Assembly (NCBI GenBank): GCA_036426205.1
Contig: CM071573.1
Span: 44,256,643 to 44,320,642, forward strand
Reading direction: 5' to 3'
Origin: Ascaphus truei
Lineage: Eukaryota > Chordata > Amphibia > Anura > Ascaphidae
Length of the DNA stretch: 64,000 nucleotides
The position numbers and the translations under genes are program-made. Under the pieces are notes generated by a model. The model had not been told where the DNA came from. It saw nothing but the letters and a program-made list of their open reading frames with translations, and did not search any database. Shown one piece after another: positions 59,628 to 64,000 of the stretch (position 1 is its first letter; each line of letters begins with the position of its first letter).

Positions 59628-60740
59628 CCCTTTGCATGGTGCAAAGTGAAGCTGAGGTGTCTTCCTCCTCCATCCCTATCACGTTCCCATCACGTTCAGT
59701 GCTCCTTTAGCAAACAAGCAAAAAATCTAAGACGTAGCTACTTTGTCATGGCGCCCTCAGTGTGCCAGACCTACGTTAGTAGCCAAGTCATGGATGGGGG
59801 GAGTGGAATATGGATCAACACTGGGATTTCAAGGGATTTCTCCCACTCTTCCACCATCAGCCCAACACTTCCCACTTTTAGTATAAATTGTAACTTGCCA
59901 AAATGCATCTACAGTTAATAAAGGATCTTGGATATGGGCCAAAACAAGTGTTCTCAATGACAACACAGTGATGCAGGACAGCTATAAAGTTCTTCCATGT
60001 TGGTTCATTCGCCGCTAATCTGCACTATCGCAGGGCCAGTACAGGTCCTAGAATTTTGAACTACTTCAAAACAATAAATCTATTTTGCTGGACCTTCTCC
60101 TGTAAACTTCATACATTATTATGGGGCCCATTTAGTAAGATAGTTGAAAAGGTGCAAATAGAAAAAGTGGGGTAACTAATGTCTTGTGTGTCATTTTGTT
60201 TTTGTTTGCTAAACAATGTGTTACTTGTCCATCTGGCAGCAGAGGGGTTAAATGTGTATATGAGCTCACGGAGAAATGGCACATGGTGTTAAGATGGGAA
60301 GTTTGTGCGTGTGTCCACCATGGGGAAGCACCACCCAGCGTCTTCCAAATGCCAAGCACAGCCCCAGGACTCGGAGACGCTGCTCACTGCAGACAGACAT
60401 CCCTAGTAGGGATCCAAAGTAGGCAGGCTGTGCACAGAAAGGTCAGGAGACTGCTTGCTGAGCAAACACAGGCAGTGCTGCCAATGTCTCCCTCCTACAC
60501 AAGCACATTCTTGCAATCCTACTTACATTTCTACGCTGCTTATGGCCGGGACCTGCTCTGTGCCATGAGTTGTGTGAATACCGGCTCAATTAAGTTGTAT
60601 GGGCGACTAGTACCTTCGGGGCCGTATGTGGAGGACAACAGAAAGATGAAACTCACATACCCAGCATTTTAGGAATATTGTCCTACAGTATGTTATTTAT
60701 TCCTACTACACAGCCTTTATTTGAATCCGTTTGTGATCAG

Positions 60741-60865
60741 AGGGGGTACAATGCTTTGACTGAGGCCCTGATTGGGCCGCCTGTGCTGAAGCAGGGAAGT
60801 ACTTAAAACCTGGCCTGTTGGGGGGTTCTTGATGACTTGAGTTGAGCACGGCTGTTCTACAGGGT
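60741..60865. mobile_element. hAT-like MITE (family A), half copy
   Basis: ggccgcctgtgctgaagcag, then aacctggcctgttggggggt and gacttgagttgagcacggct, match the right arm of the family. The left arm is mostly gone. Confidence 0.6.
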
Positions 60866-61399
60866 GGCCCAAGATGAAGAGGCCCCATCCTGTATGTATA
60901 GAAATGTAGTTCATGTCTAGAATTCAGTGGTCTTGTCATGCAGTAAGGGCCAAGTGTTTCATCATGCAGCTAACCACTGAGCACCAAATATTTCTCATTT
61001 TAGTTAAAATTATAACATTTCTAAAAAACAAACAAATGGTGCTTCTCTATCTTCGGCCTTTCAGTGATCAGTTCACTATGGGCATGTGTCTGTCACACAG
61101 CTATGGAGGGGGAGCTCGGTGTAAATGTGCAGAACCTTACAAGCCAAACTTGTCATGAAAACAGTTTTCTGCCAAGTCCTGGCAATGTGGCTACAACCTT
61201 TGATGTTAAGCAAGGTTTATTGGTCATAAACATCTCCAATTTCAGCACGTTAACACCTCAGATGGAAAGTACATTTATCGAAGACCAAAAGTATAAGAAC
61301 ATCTGTCGTTTCCCAGTAAAATGAGAAAAGTTTGTGGGATTTGATAGGTTCACAAACAAGTTATGGTGAGTAAAACAGTGACAAGACCCGTATACAGTA

Positions 61400-61650
61400 C
61401 AGAGCACAGTAATAAAAAGAAAGCCTATGAGCAGCTTTACATGTCTCAGACAGGTCTCCTAAACTTGCCTGACCCCATAATCACGTAGCATACCATGCTT
61501 CGACTGCAGCCAGGGATTCTGGGTAAAGACATGCAAATGAGCACATACCAGTACATTAGTTTTTGCTTCTGGTCCCCTTTAAAGCACACCCCTATGCCTG
61601 CTGTTTCACAAAGTTTTTATAGCAAAGCCCAGGATACAGAAGTGCACAGG
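61400..61650 (-). mobile_element. family F repeat
   Basis: catgtctcagacaggtctcc, tcgactgcagccagggattc and tgggtaaagacatgcaaatg match the minus-orientation units. Confidence 0.6.
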
Positions 61651-62177
61651 TAGTGCTCCATATTCCTACCTGTACATTGGTGCACAATTGATTATCACAA
61701 TAGGTAGCTGGTTCAAGAGGTCTACAACTTACCATGTGGACAAAGCAGCACCCACAATGTACACAGCAGAGCTGTGCAACATCATATACTTCAAGGGCTA
61801 TTTGTTCGCCTCAAAAGGGCCACATCGATATATAAAGTGGGGGGTGGGGAGTGAAATGGGCGGTGGGAGCTGTACCTTTGAGTTTTCTGTCCCTGTTGCA
61901 CATGCAGCAGGGAGAGAGAGGGCTGTTGGGTGGGCAAAGGCTAGGGGCCACAGGTGAAGCCCCTGAGGGCCGCCTGTTGCCAACCAATGGCACACAGCAT
62001 ATTGCCAATGCTAAGAAAAACACAATGTGGAAATCTAAAAGCAAATCAACTGCTGAACACAATGTATTAACCGCAGTCATTTCAGTTCATACAGAACACG
62101 GTCAGCATTGGGTGCATTTTACTTGGCAGAAAAATATAACTAATTACTGGGGCCGAAGGAGCGTCTCTGCGAGTAAA

Positions 62178-62360
62178 AGCTCAGTGAGTATAAGGGCTCA
62201 GCGAGTGTAAGGGCTCAGCGAGTGTAAGGGCTCAGCGAGTGTAAGGGCTCAGCGAGTGTAAGGGCTCAGCGAGTGTAAGGGCTCAGCGAGTATAAGGGCT
62301 CAGCGAGTATAAGGGCTCAGCGTGTATAAGGCTCAACGTGTATAAAGCTCAGCGTGTATA
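62178..62360. repeat. 18-bp minisatellite, left block
   Basis: About ten units of gctcagcgagtgtaaggg. The units change to gtgtataag variants near the element at 62361. Confidence 0.92.
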
Positions 62361-62708
62361 GGCCTCGGGCATGGTCAGCGCTTATGCACTGACCCGTGCT
62401 GAGCCGTGCTGCTGCTCGGCACTGAGCCCCTGCAGCCGCAATGAGAGCGGCTTTAGCAGGGGCTCGCGCACGCGTCAGCACGCTTGGGGAAGCGTGTGTC
62501 TGACGGAGTTTTGAAATTTCCCCGCTTGGCGGAGCGCAGGGCCGGTCACGTGAGCGGTTCGCCCAATGAGGGCGAACCAGCTCCGTGACGTCACTGGCCC
62601 GCCCCCAGACGCGCCCCCTGACGGCGTGCTGTGTAAGGCCAGGGAAAGCACCGCTTTCCCTGAGCCTCAGCGCGCCTCAGCACTGTCAAAGGCACTATGT
62701 CCCAGGCC
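62361..62708. mobile_element. GC-rich TA-flanked element inside a minisatellite
   Basis: Ends GGCCTCGGGCATGGTCAGCG and CACTATGTCCCAGGCC are flanked by TA. Outside both ends the same gctcagcg-type tandem repeat continues. The core holds cacgtgagcggttcgcccaa and gtgacgtcac. Confidence 0.65.
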
Positions 62709-62936
62709 TAAAAAGGCTCAGCGTGTATAAGGGCTCAGCGTGTAAAGGCTCGGCGAGTAAAGGCTCGGCGAGTAAAGGCTCGGCGAGTAAATAGGCTCTG
62801 GCCGTTGTAAAGGCTCGGCGTGTAAAGGCTCGGTGTGTAAAGGCTCAGCGAGTAATGGCTCAGCGAGTAAAGGCTCAGCGAGTAAAGGCTCAGCGAGTAA
62901 AGGCTCAGCGTGTAAAGGCTCAGCGAGTAAAGGCGC
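62709..62936. repeat. 15-bp minisatellite, right block
   Basis: About fourteen units of aaggctcagcgagta or aaggctcggcgtgta. They share the gctcagcg core with the left block but have a shorter period. Confidence 0.92.
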
Positions 62937-62949
62937 TGACTCTGTAAAC

Positions 62950-63105
62950 AGTTCAATTCTCAGTGTCAGCTCCTTGTGAGCATGGGCATGTCACTTTATC
63001 TCCTTGTGTCTCAGATACCATAAAACAGGGACTCGTACCTACTAAATTCTATGTATAGCGCTGTGTACACTGTCAGTGCTATACAAGCAAAAACATTATT
63101 ATCAA
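62950..63105 (+). mobile_element. MIR/CORE-like SINE
   Basis: gcatgtcactttatctcctt, ccataaaacagggactcgta and the 'tgtatagcgctgtgtacac' tail follow the core-to-tail order of MIR elements. The end has attatt runs. Confidence 0.65.
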
Positions 63106-64000
63106 CTACTTCCTCAGAAAGCTTGCAAATGTATTTTCTTCCCACTTGGGACATGGGAAAACAAAGTGAATTAGAAGATGAAAGAGCATGAAATACTTCC
63201 TTAACTCTCCTCAGTCTTCCCTTTCCATGCCGTTATTTATGGATGCATAGTAACCCTTTCTCTGCGTGAGGGGCTAGCAGTGTGCCACAGGTCCCCTGGC
63301 AGCAGAGACAACGCAAATGTATTTCAGTAGTGGAAGACGGCTCTCACCCTGATTACAATATTGTATATTACTGCTATAAGTGATTATGTCTACTCGCTTA
63401 TCCTGAATACAGGTATGTGTTTAACTCGCTAGACAACCCTCCCTTCCAATGACCTTGAACAGATCCAGTTCCTATGACCTTATACATATACAGTCCCTTC
63501 ACCACACACCAAGGGAGAAACGTGATTAGTGATTCTACTGGCAAAGGTATAGAAAGGAATGTAAGAAAAGTGAAATAATACAAAATAAAAGAGCATTGCC
63601 CCGTTTTGCTTCCCACTATTTACGTCCCACTAATTATAACTCACTTTTGGTGCCGAACCCGTGGCTTAATTTACCGTGTAACCGTAACTCGGCAGTAACC
63701 TGGGGTTAAAGTTACATGCTGCAGAAAGTCTATAGATGGTAATAAAGTGTAGTTACTCAGAGTAACATTTCTAAATGCTCTGCTCACAGAAACTAGGTGC
63801 TGTGGATATGGACTGGGGGAGGAGAGGGCTTTGGAGAAAAATTGATGGCGATGTTCTGTGTCCATTTTGTCTGTTATGTTATGTTTTTAGTGTCCATTTT
63901 GTGTGTAACAATGTGTGTTTGTGTGGTATGAATGAGTTTCAATCATAGTAAATTTATGACTGTGCCTGTAGTTTACGCCCACATTCCTGGTATCAAGAAG

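Overview
The window looks like amphibian (probably frog) nuclear DNA; this is inferred from content, not from a species marker. It has one recognisable host coding exon, surrounded by dense short non-autonomous DNA transposons, L2-type LINEs, MIR-like SINEs, simple repeats and one run of Ns. No operon-like gene order is present, and nearly all other open reading frames are chance frames inside repeats.

The host gene is RBM20, the RNA-binding splicing regulator of titin and other muscle transcripts. Its second exon lies on the minus strand at 7285-8206. It has a clean acceptor and donor, and ends just after the first cysteines of the U1-type zinc finger. Exon 3 should lie at lower coordinates, but I do not see it in 1-7284. 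Exon 1 should lie at higher coordinates, and I do not see it in 8207-64000. The window is therefore best read as the left part of a very large intron 1 plus exon 2 and part of intron 2. RBM20 intron 1 is also very long in mammals.

The most informative mobile element is an L2-like LINE on the minus strand at about 26977-30240. Its endonuclease and reverse transcriptase motifs are intact. I see only one in-frame stop and one frameshift. A 2A-like ribosome-skipping motif (D-I-E-P-N-P-G-P) follows a short hydrophobic segment upstream of the endonuclease. Short 5'-truncated tails of related elements recur at about 19948, 33985 and 47790.

The remaining repeats fall into families I could build from the window itself. 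One is a palindromic hAT-like MITE (about ten copies, two with perfect 8-bp target duplications). A second is a set of TTAA-flanked MITEs with similar ends but unrelated interiors. Others are TA-flanked Tigger-like MITEs, a GC-rich TA-flanked family, hAT-like families with TAGAGATG or CAGGGGTGCGC ends, and a roughly 400-bp family that forms an inverted cluster at 44390-46240 around the assembly gap. Six insertions into other repeats can be resolved, giving a relative order of transposition.

Stretches not listed as features are AT-rich, apparently single-copy or too decayed for me to assign.
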